Shown: positions 48,463 to 59,986, counted from the stretch's first letter. The stretch: DNA of 64,000 bases from Methanolobus tindarius DSM 2278 (GCF_000504205.1 NZ_AZAJ01000001.1:2206879-2270878), one strand, 5' to 3'. A program made the numbers and translations. Notes: generated by a model not told the origin, from the sequence alone.

Positions 48463-48825
48463 CTAATGATGCGTTCCTTCAATAAGCCTGATTCCAGCAT
48501 CTTCAACTGTCTTTTTTATCTCATCAATATGTGGGCATTTCGGATAATTTTCCATTTGCATGCATGAGCTCAGGTGTATTACGTCAACACCACGTTTCTT
48601 TAGTGATTTGAGCAGGCGGTAAACTCTTCTGCCGGAACATCCACCGCAGGTGAAAAATGCAACCATTTCGGCGTTCTCATCGTACTCTTTAAAGTGCATG
48701 CTTCTTTTGTTGAATGCCATGAAGCATCCCACGCCAGGACATGCTTCTGATACGATGTCGCATCTGATTACTGCAATTTTTGTTGGAGGTTTAATATCTT
48801 CGATAATACCAGCTCCGTTTTTCAA
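48463..48825 (-). CDS. CGGC-domain protein
   Basis: A 120-residue protein of the CGGC family (PF08821), with the motif CGGCSGRRV near residue 60 and several other cysteines (RCDIVSEACPGVGC and CMQMENYPKCPH). The family is thought to bind metal or Fe-S via these thiols, and it occurs mainly in anaerobes and methanogens. Its role is not known. The start appears to be TTG at 48825. It follows the sulfite reductase gene after an 85-base gap that holds a hairpin with a T-rich run, which could partly terminate transcription. Confidence 0.8.
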   Translation of the reverse strand: MKNGAGIIEDIKPPTKIAVIRCDIVSEACPGVGCFMAFNKRSMHFKEYDENAEMVAFFTCGGCSGRRVYRLLKSLKKRGVDVIHLSSCMQMENYPKCPHIDEIKKTVEDAGIRLIEGTHH

Positions 48826-48861
48826 GATTTAAGACTTAAGATTGTAAGAATTAATAGTAAA

Positions 48862-48889
48862 AATAAGAAAAAACAGGGGATATCCCCTG
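48862..48889 (-). terminator. Hairpin and T-rich run after the sulfite reductase gene
   Basis: CAGGGGATATCCCCTG (48874-48889) is a perfect 16-base palindrome. Read on the minus strand it is followed by TTTTTTCTTATT. It lies 21 bases beyond the stop of the gene at 48911 and would stop or attenuate transcription before the CGGC gene. Confidence 0.65.
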
Positions 48890-48910
48890 AAGAAAATTTA
48901 CTCAATTAAT

Positions 48911-49570
48911 TTAAAGACCGATTTCTTCCTTGAACTTGTCAAGGCCGATTTCGTCAATTACTCTTCCAAGACGGTGCTTTGAACCGTGTGCCTTGGTGAA
49001 TGTTACGATCTTGTCAACAAGAGTCATAACTTCATCATCTGAAAGTTCGTCTGCGATTACTTCTGCGAGCCTTGGTTTGAGTGCTGCATTACCGCCTACC
49101 ATGACAGTGTATCCCTTTGGTGTTCCCATGATACCAATGTCTTTGATTGCAGGTTCTGAGCATGAGTTTGCACATCCGGAAACAGCCATCTTGAATTTGC
49201 ATGGAAGTTCCATTCCGTGATATTTCTCATCGAGCTTAAGTCCAAGTCCTACTGCGTCCTGCTGTCCACGCTTACAGAATGTGGTACCCGGGCAGATCTT
49301 GATACTTCTAACACAAAGTCCAATGGCAGCTCCTGGTTTAATTCCAAGGTCATCCCATGCGCCATCGATGTCATCTTCTTTAAGTCCTACGATACAAACT
49401 CTCTGGGATGAAGTTACTTTAAGTGTTGCAGCTCCATACTTTTCAGCTACATCTGCGATTTTACGAAGCTGTTCTGCAGAAACTACACCACCTGGCAGGT
49501 GCGGTGCGATTGCGTATGTTTCCTGGTCTCTCTGCAGGATTGCTCCTTTCTCAAGTAAATCTTTTGCCAT
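48911..49570 (-). CDS. Small siroheme/[4Fe-4S] sulfite reductase-like protein
   Basis: A 219-residue protein of the nitrite/sulfite reductase superfamily. It carries the [4Fe-4S]-siroheme ligand set: C-x5-C in CPGTTFCKRG (residues ~114-123) and C-x3-C in SGCANSCSEP (~148-157). The N-terminal half has the ferredoxin-like siroheme-binding fold (LPGGVVSAEQLRKIADVAEK). Its size and lack of a repeat fit the short dissimilatory sulfite reductase-like proteins (Dsr-LP) of methanogens, such as the Methanocaldococcus jannaschii one. It probably reduces sulfite or nitrite, but activity must be tested. The start at 49570 has GGAG upstream. It diverges from the HxlR regulator. Confidence 0.88.
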   Translation of the reverse strand: MAKDLLEKGAILQRDQETYAIAPHLPGGVVSAEQLRKIADVAEKYGAATLKVTSSQRVCIVGLKEDDIDGAWDDLGIKPGAAIGLCVRSIKICPGTTFCKRGQQDAVGLGLKLDEKYHGMELPCKFKMAVSGCANSCSEPAIKDIGIMGTPKGYTVMVGGNAALKPRLAEVIADELSDDEVMTLVDKIVTFTKAHGSKHRLGRVIDEIGLDKFKEEIGL

Positions 49571-49630
49571 TTTGGTCACTCCTTCTTCCAAAATTCTCTT
49601 CTGGATTAATGGTATATTACAGATACTCAC

Positions 49631-49657
49631 TTATATATTGGGTGGTTTCCTATAGGA
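49631..49657. promoter_or_regulatory. Divergent promoter region with palindrome between sulfite reductase and HxlR genes
   Basis: TTATATATT (49631-49639) can serve as a TATA box on either strand. TCCTATAGGA (49648-49657) is a perfect palindrome ending four bases before the HxlR ATG. It sits well for autoregulation of HxlR, which may also control the sulfite reductase gene. The pairing of regulator and site is inferred. Confidence 0.45.
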
Positions 49658-49661
49658 TACT

Positions 49662-50018
49662 ATGAAAGATTGCACAATTTACAAAACGGTCGATATAGTC
49701 GGCAAAAAATGGTCGTTATGCATCTTGCATGAGCTTTACAAAGGTGAACATAAGTGTAAAAGGTTCAACGAGCTTAAAAATAAGTTACAGGATGTGACAC
49801 CAAAGACACTTTCCACAAGGCTGAAGGAGCTGGAAGAACATGGCCTTGTTGATAAGATCGTTGACGATACAGTGTTCCCTATTAAATCAGAATACAGCTT
49901 GACAGAAAGCGGGGAAGAGTTCCTGCATGTGTTACAGAATATAAAGCAGTGGGGCTTGAAATGGCAGTTTGAGAATCCCGAATGTGGTGGCACCAACTGT
50001 AAGACATGTGAACTTTGA
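49662..50018 (+). CDS. HxlR-family winged-helix regulator
   Basis: A 118-residue MarR-like DNA-binding protein of the HxlR family: VGKKWSLCILHELYKGEHK (residues ~13-31), the recognition helix DVTPKTLSTRLKELEEHGLV (~43-62) and a wing. It has seven cysteines, including CGGTNCKTCEL at the C-terminus, an arrangement that could sense metal or redox. Its gene is divergent from the sulfite reductase-like gene and near-leaderless, so it probably regulates that gene. A PspC protein gene starts 15 bases after its stop. Confidence 0.88.
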   Translation: MKDCTIYKTVDIVGKKWSLCILHELYKGEHKCKRFNELKNKLQDVTPKTLSTRLKELEEHGLVDKIVDDTVFPIKSEYSLTESGEEFLHVLQNIKQWGLKWQFENPECGGTNCKTCEL

Positions 50019-50033
50019 CTTTTAAGAGGATTT

Positions 50034-50219
50034 ATGTATAAGGAATTAAGACGCTCAAAAGAAGACAGGATACTTGCCGGTGTTTGCAGCGGTATTGGTC
50101 TTTATACGGGAATAGACCCGGTACTTGTCAGGCTCATATTTGCCGTAGGTACCTTTTTCAGTCTGGGTACCGGAATTCTTATCTATATTATTGCGTGGAT
50201 TATCATTCCGGAAGAGTAA
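50034..50219 (+). CDS. PspC-domain membrane protein
   Basis: A 61-residue protein that is essentially one PspC domain: basic N-terminus (KELRRSKEDRILAGVCSGIG) and a single TM helix (GTGILIYIIAWIIIPEE at the end). PspC proteins relate to envelope stress in bacteria and occur as single domains in methanogens. It has a ribosome site AGAGG, and it probably is transcribed with the HxlR gene. Confidence 0.88.
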   Translation: MYKELRRSKEDRILAGVCSGIGLYTGIDPVLVRLIFAVGTFFSLGTGILIYIIAWIIIPEE

Positions 50220-50366
50220 GACTCTGCGGTAGTAAATAGCTTTCTTGCTATCATTTTTCTCTTTATTTTCATTTTTCTATTCTGCCACAAACAATAAATA
50301 ATCGGCAGTAAGTGTATTACTTATAATATATAATCGGGGTTCTGTATAATCGTTTCAGGTGGTACT

Positions 50367-50984
50367 ATGTTCATTCAGCGTCCTATAGTGTATCTATCAG
50401 TTGTACTAATGATGATTTTTCTTGTATTTTCAGGTTGTATTGGTTCAGACGATGTTCATGAAGAAACAACTGATGTTCTGGATGCCAAACCAGAGGACAC
50501 CGCAGATAATGCAGCGAAGAACCCGGATAATGATACTATGATTTCCGATACATTAACAATTACAAGTTCAGCTTTTGAAAGTGCTGAAACAATTCCTGCA
50601 AAATACACATGTGACGATGAAAACATCAATCCGTATCTGGGAATATCCGGTATTCCGGAAGATGCTGTTTCTCTTTTATTGATAATGGATGACCCTGATG
50701 CACCCATGGGTACATTCACTCACTGGGTGGTCTGGAATATTCCGGTTGCCTCTCAAATAGATGAAAACAGTATTCCGGGAGTTGAAGGTAAAAACAGTGC
50801 AGGTCAGGCATCATACACAGGTCCGTGTCCACCTTCGGGAACTCACCGCTACTTCTTCAAAGTATATGCACTTGATAGTGAAATTGATTTGGAAAGTGGG
50901 ACTGAAAGAACTCTTGTGGAAGATGCGATGAGTGGACATGTACTGGCATATGGTGAACTAATGGGTACATATAGTCGCTCATAA
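50367..50984 (+). CDS. PEBP-family (YbhB/YbcL-like) lipoprotein
   Basis: A 205-residue secreted protein. It has a lipobox signal (IFLVFSGCIGS), a Glu/Asp/Asn-rich linker (residues ~27-65), then a phosphatidylethanolamine-binding fold with DPDAPMGTFTHWVVWNIP (~110-127) and GPCPPSGTHRYFFKVYAL (~152-169), the anion-binding pocket. Known relatives (YbhB, Raf kinase inhibitor family) have no settled role in archaea. It is anchored to the membrane. It precedes the glycerate kinase gene by 32 bases on the same strand. Confidence 0.87.
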   Translation: MFIQRPIVYLSVVLMMIFLVFSGCIGSDDVHEETTDVLDAKPEDTADNAAKNPDNDTMISDTLTITSSAFESAETIPAKYTCDDENINPYLGISGIPEDAVSLLLIMDDPDAPMGTFTHWVVWNIPVASQIDENSIPGVEGKNSAGQASYTGPCPPSGTHRYFFKVYALDSEIDLESGTERTLVEDAMSGHVLAYGELMGTYSRS

Positions 50985-51016
50985 ACTGTAATTCTAAATC
51001 ATCCGGATGAAATAAT

Positions 51017-52342
51017 ATGAACGAAAAGATGAGAAACGATGCCTATGCCATAATGTCAGAGGCGATTGCAGCGGTAGACCCAAAAGCATGTATTTACAGG
51101 TCAGTAGTAAAAAACGGCTTAGAACTGCTCATAAATGGCCGGTCTTATGACCTTTCACTTTACGATAATATCTATATAATCTCTTTCGGAAAAGCATCCA
51201 TTTCCATGACAAAGGCAATGGAGGAAATACTGGGTGACTCACTTACCAGTGGTATTGCCATAACCAAATATGGATTTTCAGGTCCGTTATCAAAAGTAGA
51301 GGTATATGAGGCAGGACACCCAACCCCGGATGATAATAGTATTATTGCCGGAAAAAAGGTTCATGATTTTCTGGAAAGTACCGGTGCAAACGACCTGATA
51401 CTTTTCCTGATATCCGGCGGTGGCTCGGCACTGGTAACATACCCCCGCAAGGGTATTTCGCTCACTGATATGGCAAAGCTCACCGATGGTCTTATACGCT
51501 CCGGTGCAACTATTGATGAACTCAATACGGTAAGAAAACACCTGTGTTCAATAAAAGGCGGTGGTCTTGCAAAAATGGCTTTTCCTTCAGAATCTATCAG
51601 TCTCATTCTCTCAGATGTGGTAGGTGATCCACTGGACGTTATTGCGTCAGGGCCAACTGTTCCTGATACATCTACTTACGGGGATTTCCATGAGATTATC
51701 GAACGATATAGTATTACGTTGTCACCTGCAGTTGCCGGAGTACTGGAGGATGGCCTGGAAGGTGTTATTGAAGAAACACCCTCATCCGAAGCTCCTGTTT
51801 TTGAAAAGACCAGCCATTATCTTGTGGGTAACAATGCCCTTGCACTTATGGAGGCTGAAAATAAGGCTTCTGAACTGGGTTACAATACAATGGTGCTGAC
51901 TTCATCTGTTATAGGCGAAGCCAGGGAAGTTGCCAAGGTGTTTGCGGCAATTGCCAGGGAAGAAAGAAGAAGAGGTACACCAATTCCTCTTCCTGCCTGT
52001 ATACTTGCAGGTGGTGAAACCACTGTTACTATGAAAGGCAAAGGCCTGGGTGGCAGGTGTCAGGAGATGGCACTTTCTTTTGCTATTGAAGTCGCCGATC
52101 TTAATGATGTTCTTTTACTCGCGGCAGGTACAGATGGCAATGATGGAACCACAGATTGTGCAGGTGCGTATGCCGATGGTGAAACTATTCAAAATGGAAA
52201 AAACCTTCAACTTGATGCTCACATGTTTCTTTCCAATAACAATTCCCATGGCTTTTTTAAGGAAACAGGCGATCTGATAAAAACAGGCCCCACGGGAACC
52301 AATGTAATGGATATCTACATTATTCTGGTGGATATGTTCTGA
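51017..52342 (+). CDS. Glycerate 2-kinase (MOFRL family)
   Basis: A 441-residue enzyme of the GckA type that phosphorylates glycerate with ATP, giving 2-phosphoglycerate. It has the DUF4147 N-terminal domain with GKASISMTKAMEEIL (residues ~56-70), LFLISGGGSALVTYP (~129-143) and LSDVVGDPLDVIASGPTVPD (~195-214), and the C-terminal MOFRL domain (ILAGGETTV...GGRCQEMALSFA). The ligand-binding loops appear complete. It lies immediately downstream of the PEBP gene, from which its function does not follow. Confidence 0.92.
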   Translation: MNEKMRNDAYAIMSEAIAAVDPKACIYRSVVKNGLELLINGRSYDLSLYDNIYIISFGKASISMTKAMEEILGDSLTSGIAITKYGFSGPLSKVEVYEAGHPTPDDNSIIAGKKVHDFLESTGANDLILFLISGGGSALVTYPRKGISLTDMAKLTDGLIRSGATIDELNTVRKHLCSIKGGGLAKMAFPSESISLILSDVVGDPLDVIASGPTVPDTSTYGDFHEIIERYSITLSPAVAGVLEDGLEGVIEETPSSEAPVFEKTSHYLVGNNALALMEAENKASELGYNTMVLTSSVIGEAREVAKVFAAIAREERRRGTPIPLPACILAGGETTVTMKGKGLGGRCQEMALSFAIEVADLNDVLLLAAGTDGNDGTTDCAGAYADGETIQNGKNLQLDAHMFLSNNNSHGFFKETGDLIKTGPTGTNVMDIYIILVDMF

Positions 52343-52618
52343 AGGCTCTGTAAAAATTCTGTCATTAAAACTTAAAGGCAAGCAGGTTGCTTGTCAGTTT
52401 CCAACCAGATATATCACAGGTCATGAATAACTTGAGTGATCCCGAAGGATACGGCAAAGCCGGCGTTTTCCCACAATAAGAAGAAGAGATAATATGCACA
52501 ATCTCTGGAATAATATTCTTCATAGGGGCATAGGAATGTGCCGCTTTCGGCGGATGGATACTTTGTTTTTAGATTGCAGGTTGTTTTCGTGTAACTGAAA
52601 AAACAAAGCTTAGCATTT
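52343..52618. other. Intergenic region with a hairpin, no gene seen
   Basis: About 275 bases between two convergent genes. GGCAAGCA-GGT-TGCTTGTC (52377-52395) forms a hairpin, possibly the end of the glycerate kinase transcript. Another short one (GCCG-CTTT-CGGC) is near 52540. Apparent ORFs here are not supported by codon use. Confidence 0.4.
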
Positions 52619-53470
52619 TCAGAGTTCGATATCGACCTCATACACTTTTTCCGGATTTTCTTTGTGGATCTTCCAGAAAGGCTCTTCTCCGACCTCTTCT
52701 GCAAGCTTAAGTGTCCTTCTGGGAATTGTTTTTGGACCAAGCACTGCTCCGGGTCTGTCCGGGTCATCGATATAATCGGTTTCCATCATAAAACGGGTTC
52801 CCTGTTCAAGTGCTTCTTCAATGGCACCTTTGCCTGCAAGTACTCCGGGGAATAGCCCGAGTCTTTCGCATACGTCTACAAGCGGTGGAGCATAGTGTTT
52901 TACAACCTTATGCATTTTGATTCCGGTTTTTCTGGCACGTTCTGCAATATCGATAAGTTCAGGCTCTCCAACATCTTCTGTGTGTAATTGTACAGCGCAG
53001 TCAAGGTCTCGAGCAAGTGTGAAAGCATATTCCATGACCTCGTTGGAAGCGTCCCATATTTCCGGGCTGACCGGATAGTGTGGTCTTCCGCTTTTGAGTC
53101 CAACTGCAAGCCCACGATTTACATAGTCTGCTGCAATATCCAGTCCTCCTTTCATGGTCTCAACAGCTTTTGAAAGCTCCATGTATTCCGTGAGTTTTGT
53201 TATTTCTGCGGGATGAACTCCAAGAACCGGGAATGATGTGACACCAGTTTCGTTTATTTGTTTTGAGATGTCGACGGTTTCCTCAAAGACTGCGATGTGG
53301 TCCTCTGGTTTTGTAACTTTGATACCAAGAGTCCAGCTTGGTTTCATGACAAGGAAAATATGTGTTCCGCCTGTGTTCTGGAACTCTTTGACAGCTTTCA
53401 GACCCTTTGCCCTTGGGTCAATGTGCATGTGTTCGTCTGTAATGGGGAAACCTGGTGTCATGGGTGTCAT
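52619..53470 (-). CDS. TatD-related metal-dependent hydrolase
   Basis: A 283-residue TIM-barrel hydrolase of the archaeal TatD-like family. Metal ligands appear in DEHMHIDPRAKG (residue ~13), VLGVHPAEIT (~82), VQLHTEDVGE (~165), VKHYAPPL (~195) and the Asp in METDYIDDP (~235). Relatives include Mg-dependent deoxyribonucleases and phosphohydrolases. The start could also be M4 (MTPGFPITDEHM). It is convergent with the glycerate kinase gene. Confidence 0.85.
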   Translation of the reverse strand: MTPMTPGFPITDEHMHIDPRAKGLKAVKEFQNTGGTHIFLVMKPSWTLGIKVTKPEDHIAVFEETVDISKQINETGVTSFPVLGVHPAEITKLTEYMELSKAVETMKGGLDIAADYVNRGLAVGLKSGRPHYPVSPEIWDASNEVMEYAFTLARDLDCAVQLHTEDVGEPELIDIAERARKTGIKMHKVVKHYAPPLVDVCERLGLFPGVLAGKGAIEEALEQGTRFMMETDYIDDPDRPGAVLGPKTIPRRTLKLAEEVGEEPFWKIHKENPEKVYEVDIEL

Positions 53471-53545
53471 AGTACTCTATATGAGTTTTTAATCTAAAAA
53501 TGTAGGCGGTCAGGTATATATGCAAATTGTGGATTATATATCCGT

Positions 53546-53788
53546 ATGAACCTGAAATTGTTTTTAAAGCACAGGCAAGTCCAGTCAAGTTTGTTGTCCT
53601 TGCTTGGTCAGTTGATAATCATGGTACTTTCAGCTCTGGTAATTGTTTCAGGAGCTGTTACGGGTTTAAGAGCTATCCTGATTTTCATTATAATACTGGG
53701 GTTTGCTTACATTTTTGCCATGACACTTCTCAGGCTGAAGACCCTTGCAAAAGTAACGGATTCACCCAAAGAGTCTCGTAAAGCCTGA
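53546..53788 (+). CDS. Small membrane protein, function unknown
   Basis: An 80-residue protein with two TM helices (LLSLLGQLIIMVLSALVIVSG and ILIFIIILGFAYIFAMTLL) and a basic C-terminus (ESRKA). The ATG is only 11 bases after an ATTATATAT stretch, so the transcript may be leaderless. The family is not recognised. Confidence 0.5.
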   Translation: MNLKLFLKHRQVQSSLLSLLGQLIIMVLSALVIVSGAVTGLRAILIFIIILGFAYIFAMTLLRLKTLAKVTDSPKESRKA

Positions 53789-53975
53789 TATTTCTGTTTT
53801 TTCAGCTATTTTCTCTTTTTTATTACTTATTTTTTAGTGTATGTTTGTTTTCTGGGTATGAAATATATATGATGTTGCCGTTAATAGAGCAATTTGAATT
53901 TTCATATTCATATTATAATTTACGATTTTAAAATTACAATTTGTTAAAATAATGATTGATTTTGAGCAATATTAA

Positions 53976-56222
<2,247 letters not shown>

Positions 56223-56247
56223 TTTTATTTTGGAATCAAGAGGAAAA

Positions 56248-56272
56248 CCCCGGTTTCGGCCGGGGCTTTTTA
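56248..56272 (+). terminator. Bacterial-style terminator after the isocitrate dehydrogenase gene
   Basis: CCCCGG (56248-56253), loop TTTCGG and CCGGGG (56260-56265) form a 6-bp all-GC stem, followed by CTTTTTAG. The GC-rich stem with a T-tract is typical of bacterial factor-independent terminators, rather than of the AT-rich 3' ends elsewhere in this window. It starts 26 bases after the stop. Confidence 0.8.
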
Positions 56273-56488
56273 GTATCTAGAATACGTCGAATCTGAGATG
56301 AAATAATTTCATCTCAAACATTTATATTTTATGTTCTCTACTTACTTTTCTATTGCATCATTCTCCAAACCAGGCTCTTTTTAGGATTCTGATAAGAAAA
56401 AAGTATAATGTTATTTTGCAGTTAATTCACAAAAAAAGAAAAAGATAAAATCCCAAATCAACGATCCGGGATTCCTCAAAAAGCTTGC

Positions 56489-59400
56489 TTATAATTTCTT
56501 CTTTTCGTCATCATTTCTCTTTTTAAGGAACAGGATGAAGAACCCTGCTACAATTAGCAATGCAAGAAGTCCTGCAAGCTTCAATGGTTTACTCTCTTGT
56601 TCTTCCCCATTGTATTCTTCCGATACGTCTGTGTCTCCTGAAGAACTTGCTGAGACCACGCCAACCGAATCACCCAGGGAATCTGTATCTATAATGTCAA
56701 CATTTTCAGTTTCTAATACATCAGCTATTTCTTCTGTTGGCTCCTCATCACTCCAGAAAAGCAGTTTCTTGAGATAATATGGCATTCCATCATCACTGGT
56801 AGTCGATGAACTATACTGATAGCTACAGGTTACAGTAAAGGGGGAATATCCCGAAACATTTCTTACAATGAAGTATGAGTACGTTCCGTCATTACCTATG
56901 CGTTCAGGAGTATATGCTTCCCACTGTGGATTTGTCCAGTGTCTCAGGTACACGGTATTGACTATTAAAGTACCTCCACCCTTTTCATTAAGCACCCTGA
57001 ATTCTATACTGCGGTTGTTGCTCTGGTTGTTTACCAGTGTTTCGTTGGTGAAACTAATGTCAAGGTACTGGTATATTGACGAGGTTGAGAAATCAATGCT
57101 CGACTCGTTGATAGCAGAAACATTCAGCACTTCCACCCTGACCTGTATGCCGTCGGTGTTGTTACCAGTATTGAAAGATGTTGAAACAATACTGCATGCA
57201 AGACCGTTGTCATCAGTGTCATCGTCATTGGTGGTGTTGAAACGCAGATACTTATCACTGCCATTTATTGTAATCGTAGGGGTGGAGTTGATTACCATTG
57301 TGATGTTATTCCCACTTTCAGACGATTCTGTAACTGTCCACTGCCATGAACGTGTGTCGGTTCTTCCAATGCTTTCATTACTGGTCAGGACCGAGACATT
57401 GTAAATGTCCATGAAGAAATCACTCTGGTTAATGTACTGACTTGTGTTTATCAGGCAGTAGGAAATCATGGATGAATCATTTGTATTGTTGTACAATGTT
57501 GCTCCTGTTTCATTTACAGGATTTCCGTCGATGAGCCATACAAAGCTGGAATAAAGTGTGCTCTGTATACTGAAGTTCAGTTCTTCTCCATATGCAGATA
57601 TTGCTGATGAATTTTCAGGTGAGTAAGTGTAAACCGGTTCCTCTGCACACCTGACATTCAACAGGCTGGAAGATGTACCATTGCTGTTTTGAACAGTAAG
57701 GTTTACCGTGTAGTTACCGGATATGAAAGTGTGTGTAGTGTTGATGTCAGTTGAATTCGTACCATCTCCAAAGTCCCAGTTCCAGCTTTCCACAAGTCCT
57801 GATGAGTTGTCAGTGAAATTGACTGTAAGAGGACTTATTCCTCTGGTTGCATTAGCACTAAAATCTGCAATTGGCAGGATGGAAACATTCATCAGAATAT
57901 CTCCGGTTGTGTTTATATTTCCAGCAATGTCTATGAATGTACAGTTGTAGGTCATATGACTTACCAGCGTACCGGAATTGCTTGCAGGAATATCGATTGT
58001 CCATGAGTAGTTTCCTGCACTTGCGTTCATCTGGTATTCGTTTCCATCAACAGTCACATTATAGTTTACTATTGTTGAATAATCAGTGACGTTCAGTGAA
58101 AGAAGGACACTATCTCCGGTGTTTGCAGCCACGGGCATATTTGTCCATGAATATACAGGATTTGATTTGTCAACCAAAAATACGTTAGATGTTGAATAGT
58201 TTATATTGCTGGTATTGTCAACTGCTTTTATGTGAAGATACCAGTCACCATCATTCTGATCTGCTGTAAGTGTGTCTCCGCTGTTAAAAGGAGTCCATAC
58301 AGACACATTGGATACATTGGAGTCCAGTGTCCAGGAATAAGACAGTTCATTGATGCCTGATACCGTATCAACTACTGTTACAACGGTACTGTGACTCTGG
58401 TTGTATGTGCTGTTACCATTTTCATTGTAATATGTTATAGGCAGACTGTTGTCCAACTTGAAAACGTCTGATACAGAGTAATTGATATTTCCGGCATTAT
58501 CGGTTCCACGTGTATGGAGATACCAGTCACCGTCAACTGAATCTTTAGTCAGTGTTCCAGCATTTGCAAAAGAAGTCCATGATGAAACAGAACTCACATC
58601 CGCGCTCTGTGTCCAGGCATAAGCCATCTGTGAGATGCCTGCAGGTGAATCTGTTCCTGTCACTGTGGAACTGTGGCTGTTAGCGTAGGTGCTGTTACCA
58701 TTTGTCCCATATGCAATTACCGGTGGAACAGAGTCGATAGTAAATGTAACATCACGAGCCGATGAATTATCCTGGGTATCAGTAGCATATACGCGGAACA
58801 TTGCACTTCCAGTATTGTCTTCCGGAAGAGTAAATGCCATACTGTTGGTGCTAAGCAGGTTTCCTATAAGTGACCATGATCCGTTGTAGAGCCACAGGTT
58901 GTATTTTACGCTGTCACCTTCAACATCTGAGGATGTTCCCCATGACACAGTCATTGAGCTTCCACCCTTCTTTATCTGGCTGCTTGTTGGTGATGTGAAT
59001 ACTCCTGGGGTTGTCGGCGCATCATTTACTGAAGTCACGCTCACAGTAACTGTTGTTGATAGTTGTGGTGCTTCATCTCCACTCATTCCACCATATTCAA
59101 GAAGGTACCCACTCAGTGTTGTAACTGTATGGGGAAGGTCATTCCAGGTACCGTTGTTTGTTGAATACATTTGGCCAGCATCCTCGTTATTTCCCGAGTC
59201 GTTTGGTTCATTGCCAGTACCCAGTGCAGGTCCGTTCCATTTGTTATATTCACCTGATATTGCTGAGCCTGTATAACCATCTCCGTCATAGAACTGTCTT
59301 CCAGCTCCTCCTTCCTCAGTTCCTTCAGGACCAGTGACCCAGCGCCATTCTCCTTCGACAGCAGCGTCACTTGCACCCATCCATGCATCAGCCTGTATTT

Positions 59401-59971
59401 TTTCCATTAGGAAATTATTTTCTTCCTCTGATGTGATGGTTGCAAGATATCCTTGTAGTCCTTCCATGGTCTTAGTATCTGCATTTGTTTTTGCTGCTGT
59501 CCATGTTGACAAGTAGGATACATACTCGTAGTAATGTCCTGTATCTTCAAAATATAGTGTATTTCCTCCTAGGACAAAGGTAATCTTTCGGTCTGCAGTG
59601 TTTGGCTCCTCGTTAGTATTCTCATATCTGACATTTCTAAAGGCTGCTTGATATGCAGCTGGAGTTGTGGCAGCCGAAGTAAGTGTCAGTACTCCTGTTG
59701 AGGTGTCAAAAGATCCTGATATGCCATTTGTAGTGTCATATCTCAGATAGTCCTGTCCGGAGACATAACCATCTCCTATGTAGACTTTAGCTGATGAATA
59801 AGTAGACTCACTACCGGTGATGGTTAGCCCTGAGTCTATATACATGTCATCGTTTTCAGTATAAGTTGCAGTGCCACTTGAAGCACTTACAGTCGTTGCT
59901 GCCTGTGCAGCAGATGTTAATACGGCACAGGATATAAGTAAGAAACATATCATGAAATACAATCTGCGCAT
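56489..59971 (-). CDS. Large surface protein with C-type lectin-like, Ig-like and PKD domains
   Basis: A 1160-residue secreted protein. Signal peptide: MRRLYFMICFLLISCAVLTS. A beta-rich N-terminal domain is followed by a C-type lectin-like domain (~140-315; GLQGYLATITSEEENNFL, then AWMGASDAAVEGEWRWV and PNDSGNNEDAGQMY). Then come an Ig/fibronectin-like part, two related ~85-residue repeats (DGDWYLHTRGTDNAGNINYS and DGDWYLHIKAVDNTSNINYS), a PKD domain (WNWDFGDGTN, ~740), a PGF-pre-PGF-like region near the end (IGNDGTYSYFIVRNVSGYSP), a TM helix and a Lys-rich end. Probably cell-surface adhesion or glycan binding. The start at 59971 is chosen because GAGAGG precedes it. Confidence 0.88.
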   Translation of the reverse strand: MRRLYFMICFLLISCAVLTSAAQAATTVSASSGTATYTENDDMYIDSGLTITGSESTYSSAKVYIGDGYVSGQDYLRYDTTNGISGSFDTSTGVLTLTSAATTPAAYQAAFRNVRYENTNEEPNTADRKITFVLGGNTLYFEDTGHYYEYVSYLSTWTAAKTNADTKTMEGLQGYLATITSEEENNFLMEKIQADAWMGASDAAVEGEWRWVTGPEGTEEGGAGRQFYDGDGYTGSAISGEYNKWNGPALGTGNEPNDSGNNEDAGQMYSTNNGTWNDLPHTVTTLSGYLLEYGGMSGDEAPQLSTTVTVSVTSVNDAPTTPGVFTSPTSSQIKKGGSSMTVSWGTSSDVEGDSVKYNLWLYNGSWSLIGNLLSTNSMAFTLPEDNTGSAMFRVYATDTQDNSSARDVTFTIDSVPPVIAYGTNGNSTYANSHSSTVTGTDSPAGISQMAYAWTQSADVSSVSSWTSFANAGTLTKDSVDGDWYLHTRGTDNAGNINYSVSDVFKLDNSLPITYYNENGNSTYNQSHSTVVTVVDTVSGINELSYSWTLDSNVSNVSVWTPFNSGDTLTADQNDGDWYLHIKAVDNTSNINYSTSNVFLVDKSNPVYSWTNMPVAANTGDSVLLSLNVTDYSTIVNYNVTVDGNEYQMNASAGNYSWTIDIPASNSGTLVSHMTYNCTFIDIAGNINTTGDILMNVSILPIADFSANATRGISPLTVNFTDNSSGLVESWNWDFGDGTNSTDINTTHTFISGNYTVNLTVQNSNGTSSSLLNVRCAEEPVYTYSPENSSAISAYGEELNFSIQSTLYSSFVWLIDGNPVNETGATLYNNTNDSSMISYCLINTSQYINQSDFFMDIYNVSVLTSNESIGRTDTRSWQWTVTESSESGNNITMVINSTPTITINGSDKYLRFNTTNDDDTDDNGLACSIVSTSFNTGNNTDGIQVRVEVLNVSAINESSIDFSTSSIYQYLDISFTNETLVNNQSNNRSIEFRVLNEKGGGTLIVNTVYLRHWTNPQWEAYTPERIGNDGTYSYFIVRNVSGYSPFTVTCSYQYSSSTTSDDGMPYYLKKLLFWSDEEPTEEIADVLETENVDIIDTDSLGDSVGVVSASSSGDTDVSEEYNGEEQESKPLKLAGLLALLIVAGFFILFLKKRNDDEKKKL

Positions 59972-59986
59972 AAAATCCTCTCTCAT

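Noticed and set aside
52414-52767. 117-codon minus-strand ORF overlapping the TatD-like gene
   Set aside because: It runs in another frame of the TatD-like gene and its 3' flank; the composition looks random.
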